Position numbers and translations under genes: made by a program. Shown here one piece after another: positions 52,820-62,349 of a stretch of DNA of 64,000 nucleotides. The notes below the pieces were generated by a model. It had not been told where the DNA came from. It did not search any database and saw only the letters and a list, made by a program, of their open reading frames with translations. The stretch comes from Phycisphaerae bacterium (lineage in GTDB: Bacteria > Planctomycetota > Phycisphaerae > Phycisphaerales > UBA1924). Numbering within the stretch: the first letter of the stretch is position 1; every line of letters starts with the position of its first letter. Where the stretch lies: assembly GCA_014192545.1 (NCBI GenBank), contig BJHL01000011.1:1-64000 (forward strand), in the 5' to 3' direction.

Positions 52820-54961
52820 ATGCTCCCCCGTGTCGCAATCGTGGGCCGGCCCAATGCCGGCAAATCCAGTCTCATGAACATGATCGCCAAAGCGAAGGTG
52901 TCGATTGTCGACCCAACGCCAGGCGTCACGCGCGATCGCGTCTCTGCAATCGTCGAACTCGAGTGCCCCTCGCGCACCGACGAAACCAAAACCATCGAGT
53001 TCATGGACACGGGCGGCTTCGGCGTGTACGTCGCTGAAGGCGGACGCTTTGACGAAGTCGGGAATGACCTCGCGAAGCTCACCGAAAGCATCGAGTTTCA
53101 GATCGCCAAAGCCGTACAAGGCGCCGACTTGATTCTTTTCGCGATCGATGCACAAGCTGGTGTCACGCCCGCCGACGAGCAAATCGCGCGCATGCTCCGC
53201 GAAGGCGGCTTCCGCAAACGCATCAAGAACGAACCGCTGCCGCCCGGTGCAAACACCAAGACGCCGCCTATTCGCATCATCGCCACCAAGGTTGACGGCC
53301 CGCGCTGGGAAGCGCACGCCGCCGAGCTTTCTGCTTTGGGTTTCGGCCAGCCCATCATGGTCTCGTCGAAGAACAACTACATGCGGCGTGAGTTCCTCGA
53401 CACGATTTACAACCTCGTTCCTCACGCAACCAAAGAAGACTCAGATCAGCGTCGCGCCGATCTCATGCTCGCCATCATCGGCAAGCGCAACGCCGGCAAA
53501 AGCACGCTCGTCAACACGCTCGCGGGTGAAGCACGCGTCATTGCAAGCGAAGTGCCCGGCACCACGCGCGATGCGATCGACGTGCGTTTCGACATGGATG
53601 GCAAGAGCGTCGTCGCGATTGATACCGCCGGTCTGCGCCGCAAACGCAGTTTCCAGAACATGATCGAAGAATTCGCATTTGATCGCGTCAAACGCAGCGT
53701 TGACCGCTGCGATGTGGTCATTGTGCTCATCGACGCAACCGAGAAAATCAGCCAGGTTGACGAGCAACTCGCGATGCTCGCGCAGAAAAGCTTCAAGCCC
53801 GCCGTCATCGTTGTCAACAAATGGGACATGGCCAAAGGCAAGCGCAACGACAAGGGCGAACTTGTTACGCCAGGTCACTTTGAAACGTATCTGCGCAACG
53901 AACTCCGCGGCTTGTGGTACGCCCCCATCAGCTTCATCAGCGGTGCAACGGGCCTGAATGTTCGCAAGACCATCGATCTTGCTTTCGAAATGGTCGAACA
54001 GGCTCGCCAGCGCGTCACCACGGGCAAACTCAATCGCCTCGTCCGCGGCATCATCGACGAACGCGGCCCCAGCGACTTGCGCGGCCGATTCGCCAAGCTC
54101 TTTTACGTTGCCCAAACCGGCGTCGAGCCGCCGACCATCACCATGGTCGTGAATCACCCGGAGATGTTCACGCCCAACTATTTGCGATTCCTCAGCAATC
54201 GCTTTCGCGAGCAACTTCCATTTACCGAAGTGCCCATGCGCATCGTCGTGCGGGCCCGGCGTCAGCGCGAGGATGATCTGGTCGCAGCCGAAGAGGGTGG
54301 CGAGGGCGCGACGATCCGCGTTGCGCGCGGTCGCAAGGGCGTCAGCGAGCGTCTTGCAGGCAACTTGTCGCTGGGAGAAGAAGACGATCGTTGGCTCAGC
54401 GACGATTTCTCCGAGCCCGTGTCGGTTGATGACGCAGGCGCGGATTCCGCTGCTGACGACGCCAAGCCGACAGCAGCGGATCTTCGCAAGAAGCCCAAAT
54501 CGCGCAAGGCCGATCATGAAGGCTTCGACGATGTTGATGACGTGAGTGATGTCAGCTTCGGTGGCACGCCGGGCGATAATGCCGATGATACCGATGATGC
54601 CGATGATGCCGATGATGCCGGGTCGCTGATGTCCGAGTTCGACACGCCCGCACCGAAGGCAGCACCCAAGCCAGCGTTAAAGCCGCAAAGCAAGCCTGCT
54701 CAAGCAGCAGAGAAGCCTGCCGCGTCAGTCACTGCTCCTGCCGCGAAAGATGCTGTAAAGCCCGCGAAACCTGCCGCGAAGAAGTCCGCCGCAAAATCAG
54801 CAAGCAAGGCAGCGGCAAAGCCCGCAGCGTCCAAGGCAACCAAGAAAGTTGCTGCCAAGCCCGCCGCTGCGAAGTCCAAGCCGACAACCAAGAAAGCAAC
54901 GTCAAAGAAAGCCGCAGCCAAGCCCTCGGCTTCCAGGAAAAAAGCTGCAAAGAAGAAGTAA
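52820..54961 (+). CDS. der: GTPase Der (EngA) with a basic, histone-H1-like tail
   Basis: A 713-residue ribosome-assembly GTPase with two G domains: GRPNAGKSS and DTGG (domain 1), GKRNAGKST, DTAGLRRKR and NKWD (domain 2), then a KH-like domain. In domain 1 the usual NKxD base-recognition motif reads ATKVD, so its guanine contact may be altered. After about residue 500 comes a non-standard tail: an acidic segment made of DDA/DD repeats and then more than 100 residues rich in K, A and P (like AAKPAASKATKKVAAK), absent from most Der proteins. The tail may bind RNA or DNA. GTPase call very sure. Confidence 0.95.
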   Translation: MLPRVAIVGRPNAGKSSLMNMIAKAKVSIVDPTPGVTRDRVSAIVELECPSRTDETKTIEFMDTGGFGVYVAEGGRFDEVGNDLAKLTESIEFQIAKAVQGADLILFAIDAQAGVTPADEQIARMLREGGFRKRIKNEPLPPGANTKTPPIRIIATKVDGPRWEAHAAELSALGFGQPIMVSSKNNYMRREFLDTIYNLVPHATKEDSDQRRADLMLAIIGKRNAGKSTLVNTLAGEARVIASEVPGTTRDAIDVRFDMDGKSVVAIDTAGLRRKRSFQNMIEEFAFDRVKRSVDRCDVVIVLIDATEKISQVDEQLAMLAQKSFKPAVIVVNKWDMAKGKRNDKGELVTPGHFETYLRNELRGLWYAPISFISGATGLNVRKTIDLAFEMVEQARQRVTTGKLNRLVRGIIDERGPSDLRGRFAKLFYVAQTGVEPPTITMVVNHPEMFTPNYLRFLSNRFREQLPFTEVPMRIVVRARRQREDDLVAAEEGGEGATIRVARGRKGVSERLAGNLSLGEEDDRWLSDDFSEPVSVDDAGADSAADDAKPTAADLRKKPKSRKADHEGFDDVDDVSDVSFGGTPGDNADDTDDADDADDAGSLMSEFDTPAPKAAPKPALKPQSKPAQAAEKPAASVTAPAAKDAVKPAKPAAKKSAAKSASKAAAKPAASKATKKVAAKPAAAKSKPTTKKATSKKAAAKPSASRKKAAKKK
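54575..54619 (+). repeat. 9-bp tandem repeat inside der
   Basis: Five 9-base units (gatgatgcc with two variants) encode the acidic D-D-A repeat of the Der tail. In-frame, so copy number changes alter length but not frame. Confidence 0.85.
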
Positions 54962-54965
54962 CCAC

Positions 54966-56096
54966 TCACGCCGCGCAAGCGGGCGAAGTCGGCACAACCT
55001 TCGGCAGTTCCGGCAACCAAGGCGTCAGAATCTTGGGCGATCCGGCCCGAGCATTGCCGCTGCGTGCAAAGTACTTCGTGAGAATGTCGCCTGTCGCCAG
55101 CGAGCCAATCACCAGTGCCTGCGGCCTATCAGTCTCATGAACGATCGTTACGCCCAGCTCGCGCAGCGCACGCACAACGATCGCCGCGTCGGCACTCGCG
55201 TCGGTAATCGCCACGCGCGTAATTTCGCCGCTGGATAGCTGCCGCGACAACGCATCCCGCGCCGCCGCCAGTCCAGTCAACCGATCCCACAACACATTCG
55301 CAAGCGGATCGCGCTTCAGCGTGCCGCGATCCCGGCGATATCGCTTCGCACCCGCTGCCGCCAACCGCACACTTCCAACGTTCGCCGCCAGAGCCCGCGC
55401 ACGAGCCCTCGCGATGCGCAAGCTTTCATGCAGTTCGGGCAGCGGCGCGAATTGATGCACAAACGCCAGCAACTCGCGCGTGTACCGCGTCACACGACGC
55501 CCATCGTTCGCGCTATGCGAGCGTTCACGCACCGCAAGCAGTCGCGGATCCATCACCGTTCGCAGCCCCGCACGCAGCACGCGCGCTGCGAGTGCAACTT
55601 CCGCAACTTCACTGCGAAATACATTTGCATACCCGCCGATTGCTTGCATATGCAATGGCCGCACCGCAACACAGCCCCGCGTGATTGCCTCAGGCGTACC
55701 ACCTTGCAGCCGCTTGCTAGGTTCGCCTTCGCGCGAAATCGCAAACAAGTCCGCATTCACGCACGCAACATCTTCGCTCCACCCTGCCAACGCATCAAGC
55801 CATCCATCGCCCGCCGGACACGTCCGCTGATCGAGCAGCAACGCCCAATCGCAAGGCCTTTCCAGCTCTCGCAGTCCTACGTCCCACCCGCGGCGTCCAA
55901 GTCGCTCGTGCAGCGCAATCATCCGCACCGGCACATCCGCAACCGCCGCAGGTGGCACCAGCCGCGCCCGCGATGCATCATCAACCACCACGACTTCGCT
56001 TCCCAACGTAATGGCGGGCGTTTGCGCAAGTCTGCGCAGCGTGCGCTGCAATTGCGCAGGCTTATTGCGCGACAAAATGACAAATGCAAGCTTCAC
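54966..56096 (-). CDS. Family 2 glycosyltransferase
   Basis: A 376-residue protein. Starts KLAFVILSRNKPAQLQRTL with EVVVVDDAS, the nucleotide-sugar binding fold of GT2 enzymes; DQRTCPAGDGWLDAL takes the place of the DxD region. The C-terminal 180 residues are helical with unknown role. The GTG at 56096 is used because CGGGAGG precedes it; an ATG 27 bases upstream lacks a site. Convergent with der. Confidence 0.75.
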   Translation of the reverse strand: MKLAFVILSRNKPAQLQRTLRRLAQTPAITLGSEVVVVDDASRARLVPPAAVADVPVRMIALHERLGRRGWDVGLRELERPCDWALLLDQRTCPAGDGWLDALAGWSEDVACVNADLFAISREGEPSKRLQGGTPEAITRGCVAVRPLHMQAIGGYANVFRSEVAEVALAARVLRAGLRTVMDPRLLAVRERSHSANDGRRVTRYTRELLAFVHQFAPLPELHESLRIARARARALAANVGSVRLAAAGAKRYRRDRGTLKRDPLANVLWDRLTGLAAARDALSRQLSSGEITRVAITDASADAAIVVRALRELGVTIVHETDRPQALVIGSLATGDILTKYFARSGNARAGSPKILTPWLPELPKVVPTSPACAA

Positions 56097-56294
56097 GACG
56101 CCTCCCGGTTGATGCGCGACCAACTGCCCGGATCACGCAATCTCCGCGCCAAAGGTCCGCAAATATTCTCCGAATGGCGGGTCGGGTCTTGTCAGGAGCC
56201 GTAACTCACGCGATCTTCCCAGAATTAGACTCCCTCACTGGTTTCGACCGCCGCAACGTCCGATGACACCTTTGTCCGCATAAGCGGACCGCAT

Positions 56295-57500
56295 ATGAGT
56301 ACGCCGATTGCTAATGCTCTGGTTTGGTTGCTTCCTGCGGGCTGCACGCTCGCGGGCTACCGCGCCACGGGCACGCTTCGCCGCGAATGGGCGCTGATGC
56401 ACGCGATGCTTGAGCACTATCCACGCATCATCATCGCCAGCACGGGCGATGCAGAAGAACTCGAAGTTCTCCGCGAGATCGTTCCAGAGTCTTTGCAAGA
56501 TCGCGTTGCCGTCGTTTTCGAAGCAGAAACCGAGCCCAACCCCATCACCGCATCCGTGCTCGCCGAGCGCGTCGCCGCTGCGCTGGGCGATGTCAAGACG
56601 ATCGTCTGCCGCGTGTGCGAAGTCCGCGGCTCCTTCTACGGCATCGACCTCGTTTACGAACTCCGCAGCCGCGGCATCGTCACCGCGTTTGTCGCTCGTA
56701 CCACCGAAGCCTGGACACGTTTCGTCGCCCACGAAACCGGTCCGCACGCCGAAGAAGCCGTTCTCAGCGGCACCGAAGAGGGCACAGTCTGCCAAATCAG
56801 CGACATGCTGATCGGCACCACGCCCGTCATGATCAGCGATCTCGCCTGGCGCTACACGCTTGACCCGACGAACACGGCTGTTGTGCCCAATTACGCCACG
56901 CCCGTTGTCGAGAGCGAGCTGCTTCAAGAACGCGTCAAGGGCCTGCTGCTGTACGCCGGCCCGCTCGTCGCTCGCACGCGCGTCGACACGCTCATTCAAG
57001 CCGTTGCGATGCTCAGCGAAGCTAATCCTCAGATCGTGCTTGAAGTCATGGGCGATGGCCCGCACCGCGAATCTCTCGAAGCTCTCGCAGCGGAACTCAA
57101 GGCTCCCATCAAGTTCATTCCCGAAGCAACTCACGAAGACAAGCTGGCGCGCATGACCACGTGCGACATCTTCGTTCACGCATCCGCGCTCGAAAGCCAA
57201 CCCCTCGAACTCGTCGAAGCCATGTCGCGTGGCTGCCCGTGCGTCGTTGCTGATGCCCAAGGCCTTGGCGAAGTCGTTCACCACTGCGTCACCGGCCTGC
57301 GCTGCGCGGGCGACGCGCAAAGCTTCGCCCACATCATTCAAGAAGTCCTCGCCGACGACGAGTGGCGCAGCATGATGGGTTCGTCGGGCGTCCGCCTCGC
57401 CGAAGCCAGCTATGGCCTTGCGAAAGTTGTGGAAGCCGAAGCGCAGGCACATCGCAAAGCAATCGAATTCGCGCTCGAACGCACGCGCCGGGCTGCGTGA
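56295..57500 (+). CDS. GT-B glycosyltransferase (family 4-like)
   Basis: A 401-residue GT-B protein. The C-terminal half has YAGPLVARTRVDTLIQAV, MGDGPHRESLEAL, and FVHASALESQPLELVEAM followed by SRGCPCVVAD, the EX7E-type donor site of family 4. The N-terminal acceptor domain is unusual in sequence. Probably makes a cell-surface glycan together with the adjacent GT2 and the KdsC-like phosphatase. Confidence 0.85.
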   Translation: MSTPIANALVWLLPAGCTLAGYRATGTLRREWALMHAMLEHYPRIIIASTGDAEELEVLREIVPESLQDRVAVVFEAETEPNPITASVLAERVAAALGDVKTIVCRVCEVRGSFYGIDLVYELRSRGIVTAFVARTTEAWTRFVAHETGPHAEEAVLSGTEEGTVCQISDMLIGTTPVMISDLAWRYTLDPTNTAVVPNYATPVVESELLQERVKGLLLYAGPLVARTRVDTLIQAVAMLSEANPQIVLEVMGDGPHRESLEALAAELKAPIKFIPEATHEDKLARMTTCDIFVHASALESQPLELVEAMSRGCPCVVADAQGLGEVVHHCVTGLRCAGDAQSFAHIIQEVLADDEWRSMMGSSGVRLAEASYGLAKVVEAEAQAHRKAIEFALERTRRAA

Positions 57501-57552
57501 TTGATGCTTCGCTGCATGAACATCGGTCGCAAAAGTTCGCCTACAACTCGGC

Positions 57553-58098
57553 ATGACCCGCGATCCTCAAACCGCGCTGCCGCTTCACATGCTCGCCCGC
57601 CTGCGAGACATCGCCCTGCTTGTCTTCGACTTTGACGGCGTGTGGACCACCAATCAAGTCCTCGTCATGCAAGACGGCACCGAGGGCGTCCTCGCCAATC
57701 GCAGCGATGGCCTGGGCATCGGCATGCTTCGCGAAACCGGCCTTGACATGCTCGTGCTGAGCGCCGAAGTCAATCCAGTTGTGACCGCCCGCTGCAACAA
57801 AGTGAAAATCCCCTGCGTGCAAGGCGAGAAAGACAAAGCCGCCGCCCTGCGCCGCATTCTCGCAGACAAGAGACTCGACGCCTCACGCGTTGCGTATGTG
57901 GGTAACGACGTCAACGACGTGCCCTGCATGAACATCGTGGGCCTCGCCATCGCCGTCGCCGATAGTTGGCCCAGCGTGCTGCCCCACGCCGCCCTTGTCA
58001 CGCAGCGCATCGGCGGCCACGGCGCCGTGCGAGAAGTCTGCGAGTGGTTCCTCGCCGCCCGCGGGAGCACCATCGCCGCCGATGGTCGCCTGACATAA
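57553..58098 (+). CDS. KdsC-like HAD phosphatase
   Basis: A 181-residue HAD-superfamily phosphatase. Motif I LVFDFDGVWT, motif II-like LSAEVNPV, Lys in QGEKDKAAALRRI and motif IV YVGNDVNDVPCM match the KdsC/YrbI group, which dephosphorylates 3-deoxy-manno-octulosonate-8-phosphate or related nonulosonic acid phosphates. It sits 52 bases after the glycosyltransferase, so a role in sugar-acid supply for a surface glycan is likely. Exact substrate not clear. Confidence 0.82.
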   Translation: MTRDPQTALPLHMLARLRDIALLVFDFDGVWTTNQVLVMQDGTEGVLANRSDGLGIGMLRETGLDMLVLSAEVNPVVTARCNKVKIPCVQGEKDKAAALRRILADKRLDASRVAYVGNDVNDVPCMNIVGLAIAVADSWPSVLPHAALVTQRIGGHGAVREVCEWFLAARGSTIAADGRLT

Positions 58099-58224
58099 TC
58101 ATGTTGTGCATGCGTATGCAAATGCACCGACGCCGGGCCTGAGGCTCTGCGAAGGCCCGGATGAACCCAGTTGAATCGCCCGACGACGCGAGACCCATCT
58201 CGCACTGTCGCAACTCTCAACCAA

Positions 58225-58267
58225 ATGAAAATCGGCGGACGCCGCTCTCGGAAGCAGACGTCCGCCG
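58225..58267 (-). terminator. Terminator of the surface-protein gene
   Basis: Nine-base-pair hairpin (cggcggacg / cgtccgccg) with a 17-base loop; on the minus strand it is followed by ATTTTCATTT. Lies 84 bases past the stop of the gene at 58351. Confidence 0.65.
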
Positions 58268-58350
58268 TGTGTGGCAAGCGAAAGGCGGACCTCACGCCTG
58301 TTTGTGTTCTTGTAAGCGAGCGCTCTCAGGTCGCTTCACCAACGTCGGCA

Positions 58351-60297
58351 TTACTTCTCAGTCGCTGCCGCGTCGGGCCGCGAGGTGTATTCCATCCGCT
58401 TCTCATCGCCGAATCCAAACGCCTCGGGGTTGATGTACTTGCCGCGGTTCTGCTCAAGTTTCTCGCGTTCCACTTGCAGCGGATTCTTGAGTGCCCAAGC
58501 GTCCTTACGTTCACCCGTCAGTTGCCAGCTCACTTCAACATTGGGTGCGCTGGTCTTGATGGCAAACTGATTCTTCGCCACCTTCTGCACCACGCGAGCC
58601 ATCACAAAGTCGGTCTGCTGCTCGCCTTCGTCCACCACCGTCAGTTGGTAGCGGAAGTTGGTGTTCGTCGCTTCCATCCACGTCGGCAGCGAGATTGTCG
58701 CATAGCCCGTCGCATCGGTGGTCACATTGCCCGAGTACACGTTGATCATCTGATCGCTCTCAATGCTCGCGTGCCACAGTTCCTTGTTCGCGGGGTCTTG
58801 CGGGTGGTCGATGCGGAAGGACTTGCTGGTGGCGCTAAAGGCGCCTAGCACGGTGACGTTGCCAAAGAAGCGGCCGGCCCAAGCTCCGGCGAGCGTGGTG
58901 GTAGCGCTGCCTTCGATGCCCGCACCAGTGAATCCAGCAGAGTCAAGATTCCCGCGAACGCCAATGGCATTCGTAGCACTCGCCCGACCTTCCACGCCCC
59001 AGCCAGTGCCGACAATTGTCCAGCCACGAACACCATCGAACGAATTGGAATCGGACAGCGCGTTCAGTTTCGCCGAGCCGGGAGGATTGCCGTTGGCGAA
59101 ACTGACTTTGCCGTTGCTGCCGATGGTCATCTGCGCAACGCCGCCCGTGCGATCAATGATTTGGAGTGCACCGTTGAGGTGCGTCGCGCCGGCAACGGTG
59201 CCGGTGGTGGATTGCAGGCTCCATGTGCGCCCGCCGGAGCTGGTGCTCTGCAGCGCAACCTGCGTGTCAGAATTGCTTGTAACGTGCAGATTGAAAAGCG
59301 GATTTACCCCGCCCACGCCCAGATTGCCATTTTCTTTAGCAATCACTTGGAACCGCCCGTTGTTGTAGAGCGAGAAGTCGCCGCTGCTGCCGTCATACTG
59401 CGTCCACGCCTGGCGGTTCAGCGTGCTGTAGCCATAGAAGGGCACGCCTCCTGCATCGCGATTGTCAACGTACATGCCGTTGTAGCCCGGGGCATTCGCG
59501 CCGATGCCAAACTGCTCCGAACCAACCGAGAAGTTCCGCCCAACACCCACAAATCCGCCGTTGAAGGTCTGAGCGCCAGTAAAGGTGTTCCCACCCGACC
59601 GCAGCGCCACATTGCTCGATAGCCGCGCATCAGCCAGCGTGCCGCCAGCGATGTTGCTCGCACTCAGCGCCGTCAACCCCGCACCGTTTCCCGTGAACGT
59701 GTTGCCCACGTTGTTGAACGTGTTCGCACCGGTAAACGTCTGCGTATTGCCCGTGCGAGCAACCGCCGCCGGCAACTGCGCATCAGGCACCGTGCCCGCA
59801 TTCAAGTTGCTCGCGTTGCGATAGAACGCCCCCGATTGCCCATTCAAGTTCGACGCGTTCCCCGCCTGATTGCTCGCTTCAGCAATCGAAGCAAACGACG
59901 CGTTGGGCGTCGGGCTCAGCCGCACGCGCGGCGAAAGCGTCGTGAACGCTCCAACACCTGCTGGCCTGCGAACATCAATCTCGATGTACCTCGCCGCGTT
60001 GCCATACGCCGCTGATCCAAAGTCCAGTTCCACCGTGAATCGTCCATCGCTGCCGATGGAGGTGTTGTTGCTGGTAAGCGTGCCACCCTGTTGCGCTCCG
60101 CCGCTCGCTGCGTCATACACGCGGAAACGCAAGTCCGCCGTGCCGCCATTGGTGGCGATGCCATTGAAGTTGAGCTGCCCCTGATACGTGAACTGCGTGC
60201 CCACGGGCTGGCCCCAAGCAACACCCGCCGCAAGTGCCAGCGCAAGCGGACCAGCCAACGCAACGCTACGAACCAACGAAGTAATTGAACGACGCAT
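58351..60297 (-). CDS. Exported tail-fibre-like surface protein
   Basis: A 648-residue secreted protein. The N-terminus is a signal peptide (SVALAGPLALALAAGVAWG, cleavage after AWG). Residues about 30-110 form a beta domain (FTYQGQLNFNGIATNG, LRFRVYDAASGG). A long low-complexity region of N-, G-, T- and A-rich strands follows (GNTFTGNGAGLTALSASNI), like phage tail-fibre shafts. The C-terminal part has FSATSKSFRIDHPQDPANKE and LTVVDEGEQQTDFV, a compact domain often seen at the end of such proteins. AAGGAGAT precedes the ATG at 60297. Likely an adhesin or cell-surface fibre in this lineage. Confidence 0.78.
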   Translation of the reverse strand: MRRSITSLVRSVALAGPLALALAAGVAWGQPVGTQFTYQGQLNFNGIATNGGTADLRFRVYDAASGGAQQGGTLTSNNTSIGSDGRFTVELDFGSAAYGNAARYIEIDVRRPAGVGAFTTLSPRVRLSPTPNASFASIAEASNQAGNASNLNGQSGAFYRNASNLNAGTVPDAQLPAAVARTGNTQTFTGANTFNNVGNTFTGNGAGLTALSASNIAGGTLADARLSSNVALRSGGNTFTGAQTFNGGFVGVGRNFSVGSEQFGIGANAPGYNGMYVDNRDAGGVPFYGYSTLNRQAWTQYDGSSGDFSLYNNGRFQVIAKENGNLGVGGVNPLFNLHVTSNSDTQVALQSTSSGGRTWSLQSTTGTVAGATHLNGALQIIDRTGGVAQMTIGSNGKVSFANGNPPGSAKLNALSDSNSFDGVRGWTIVGTGWGVEGRASATNAIGVRGNLDSAGFTGAGIEGSATTTLAGAWAGRFFGNVTVLGAFSATSKSFRIDHPQDPANKELWHASIESDQMINVYSGNVTTDATGYATISLPTWMEATNTNFRYQLTVVDEGEQQTDFVMARVVQKVAKNQFAIKTSAPNVEVSWQLTGERKDAWALKNPLQVEREKLEQNRGKYINPEAFGFGDEKRMEYTSRPDAAATEK

Positions 60298-60350
60298 GAC
60301 CGATCTCCTTCTTGGCGTTCTCCGCCACGACAACCTACAACTCCAAATCG

Positions 60351-60420
60351 CGTCCAGTCGCGTCCAGTCGCGTCCAGTCGCATCATGGCGCGCCAAGCCG
60401 CGCCAAGCCGCGCCAAGCCG
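60351..60420 (+). repeat. Two adjacent 10-bp tandem repeats
   Basis: Three perfect units of cgtccagtcg (60351-60380), a 10-base spacer, then three perfect units of cgccaagccg (60391-60420). They sit in the divergent promoter region between the surface protein and the PilT-like gene. Confidence 0.9.
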
Positions 60421-60729
60421 CGTCAACTGCAAACCCACGTTGCAGCCTTGAGACTCGCCCCATGACTTTGGACCCGACCTCTCGCTTTGCCAAGCGCGTT
60501 CGCACACGTTCCGGCGTCAGCGAAGCGACAACCATCGCACGCGTCGGACACGATTTATGAAATTCCTTGGATTTCTCACATACGACCAGTCGCCAAACGC
60601 CGCGTCCGGAACCTGCTCTACGCGAGCGACGTATCGTTCTCTCCTACGGCGTCCCTCAACCTGTCTACTGACGTGCCTACGCCCCGCCGAACGTGTATAG
60701 ATCGGAACAGCAATCCCTTGGAACCCGCC

Positions 60730-61890
60730 ATGAGCCTCGACACCGACTCCACACCATCCGCAGCAGCAGACGCAGGCCACATCGCTATGGGCCGCAAAAA
60801 GAAATCTGACCCCCACGCCACGCGCTGGGGCAAGTTTCTCAAAGCCGCCATCTCCATCGGCGCCAGCGACCTCATCATGAAGTCCGACCAGGTGCCCAAG
60901 CTTCGCGTCCGCGGCGCACTCAAGCCCCTCGACTGCGAACCCGTCTCTACCGAAGAGTTCTGGAGCATCGCCGAGAACATTCTCGACAAAGAACAAGTCG
61001 AAGACCTGCACCGCCTGGGCAGCGTCGACTTCGCGTACGACTACGACGACAACGCGCGCTTCCGCGTCAATCTCTTCCAAGCCCGCGGCAAGCTCAGCGT
61101 CGCCGCCCGCCTCATCACCAGCAACATCCGCCGGTTCGATCAGCTCTATCTGCCGCCCATCATGAGCGAAATCGCGATGCAGCCCCAAGGCATCGTCCTC
61201 CTCTGCGGCGTGACCGGCTCGGGCAAGTCAACCACCATCGCCGCGATGCTTGACTACGTGAACGAGCGCAAGCCCGTCCACATCGTCACCATCGAAGACC
61301 CCATCGAGTACATCTTCCAAGACAAAAAAGCGACGATCAACCAGCGCGAAATCGGCATCGACTGCCTCGACTTCAAAATCGCCCTCCGCGCCCTGGTGCG
61401 AGAAAACCCCGACGTCGTGCTCGTCGGAGAAATGCGCGACCAAGAAACCTTCGAAGCTGCCTTGCACGCCGCCGAAACCGGACACTTGGTCTACGGCACC
61501 ATCCACGCATCCAGCACGCTGCAAACCTTCAGCCGCATCTACGGCTTGTTCGAGCAGGAAGAAGTCGAACAAGTCCGCAAGATTCTCGCCTACCAGATGC
61601 GTTCGTTCGTCTACCAAAAACTGCTGCCCACCCTGCACCCCAACATCCCCCGCATCCCCGCCCTCGAAATCCTGATCAACACCGGCGTCGTCAAGAAGCA
61701 CATCCTTGAAGGCCGCGAAGGCGAACTGCGCGAGTACCTCAAAACCGTCGAAGCCAAACAAACCGGCATGAAAGACTTCAACGAATGTCTGGTGGAACTG
61801 GTCGAACAGGAATACATCGCCCTGCGAGTCGCCGAAGAAAGTAGCCCCAACGTCGACGAATTCCGCATGATGCTCAAGAAGCTGGGCTAA
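60730..61890 (+). CDS. PilT/PilU-family type IV pilus retraction ATPase
   Basis: A 386-residue hexameric ATPase. Walker A GVTGSGKST, the Asp box ITIEDPIEYIF, Walker B VVLVGEMRDQET and His box GHLVYGTIHAS are intact. The C-terminus resembles PilU more than PilT, since there is no AIRNLI motif; FNECLVELVEQEYI is at its place. It pulls pili in, for twitching, surface sensing or DNA uptake. Start at 60730 is chosen over earlier in-frame codons because it lies next to the conserved N-terminal domain. Ends in a terminator at 61946. Confidence 0.92.
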   Translation: MSLDTDSTPSAAADAGHIAMGRKKKSDPHATRWGKFLKAAISIGASDLIMKSDQVPKLRVRGALKPLDCEPVSTEEFWSIAENILDKEQVEDLHRLGSVDFAYDYDDNARFRVNLFQARGKLSVAARLITSNIRRFDQLYLPPIMSEIAMQPQGIVLLCGVTGSGKSTTIAAMLDYVNERKPVHIVTIEDPIEYIFQDKKATINQREIGIDCLDFKIALRALVRENPDVVLVGEMRDQETFEAALHAAETGHLVYGTIHASSTLQTFSRIYGLFEQEEVEQVRKILAYQMRSFVYQKLLPTLHPNIPRIPALEILINTGVVKKHILEGREGELREYLKTVEAKQTGMKDFNECLVELVEQEYIALRVAEESSPNVDEFRMMLKKLG

Positions 61891-61924
61891 AGGTGGGCCG
61901 CCCGTCCCGGGCGGCAGGCTGCCA
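61891..61924. repeat. REP-like GC palindrome, copy 1
   Basis: Core cgcccgtcccgggcggcaggct; near-identical copies at 62247-62276 and, inverted, near 62985-63007. Dispersed short palindromes typical of repeat extragenic sequences. Confidence 0.65.
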
Positions 61925-61945
61925 ATAGCAAACGAAGACCCACAA

Positions 61946-61971
61946 CGCCCCGATCAATCGGGGCGTTTTTC
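61946..61971 (+). terminator. Terminator of the PilT-like gene
   Basis: Perfect hairpin (acgccccgat / atcggggcgt) directly followed by TTTTT. Strong rho-independent signal. Confidence 0.92.
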
Positions 61972-61990
61972 ATTGGTCCTACCATTCTCC

Positions 61991-62239
61991 ATGATCTCCA
62001 AGTCAATCCGCGAACGTCTGGAACGTTCACCGTTTGAACCATTCGTCATTCGCAGCAGCAGCGGCGAGGCTTATGTGGTCGATCGTCCACACGCAGTCGC
62101 GCTGCTCAAGTCCGAAGTTTTCATCGCCATGGGAAAGAGCGACGAGTGGGTCCAGTTGCCCTACTTGCACATCGCAGCAATCGAAAGTCGCGGCTCCGCC
62201 CCCGGGCGGTCCGCGCAGGGTCGCACGCGAAAGCACTGA
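61991..62239 (+). CDS. Small planctomycete-type hypothetical protein
   Basis: An 82-residue beta-rich protein. RLERSPFEPFVIRSSSGEAY and RPHAVALL, then LPYLHIAAIE, match a small family widespread in planctomycetes and related phyla, with unknown function. ATG at 61991 is the start best supported by that family's N-terminus. Confidence 0.7.
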   Translation: MISKSIRERLERSPFEPFVIRSSSGEAYVVDRPHAVALLKSEVFIAMGKSDEWVQLPYLHIAAIESRGSAPGRSAQGRTRKH

Positions 62240-62246
62240 TTGCAGA

Positions 62247-62276
62247 GGTAGGCCACCCGTCCCGGGCGGCAGGCTT
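62247..62276. repeat. REP-like GC palindrome, copy 2
   Basis: Shares gtcccgggcggcaggct and its flank with copy 1 at 61891-61924. Lies directly after the small hypothetical gene. Confidence 0.65.
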
Positions 62277-62297
62277 TCGACAGCATGCAAGCACATC

Positions 62298-62326
62298 AAC
62301 GCCCGAACCTCATGGTTGGGGTGTTT
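62298..62326 (+). terminator. Probable terminator after the small hypothetical gene
   Basis: Hairpin with one G-G mismatch and one G-T pair (aacgcccgaacc / ggttggggtgtt) followed by TTTT. Weaker than the PilT terminator. Confidence 0.6.
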
Positions 62327-62349
62327 TCTCTTTTCGCTACAATTGCTCC

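Noticed and set aside
53441-54517. 358-codon open frame on minus, antisense to der
   Set aside because: Der domains are unmistakable on plus; the antisense frame has no motif or ribosome binding site.
56235-57554. 439-codon open frame on minus, antisense to the GT-B gene
   Set aside because: Mirrors the codons of a well-supported glycosyltransferase and has no motif.
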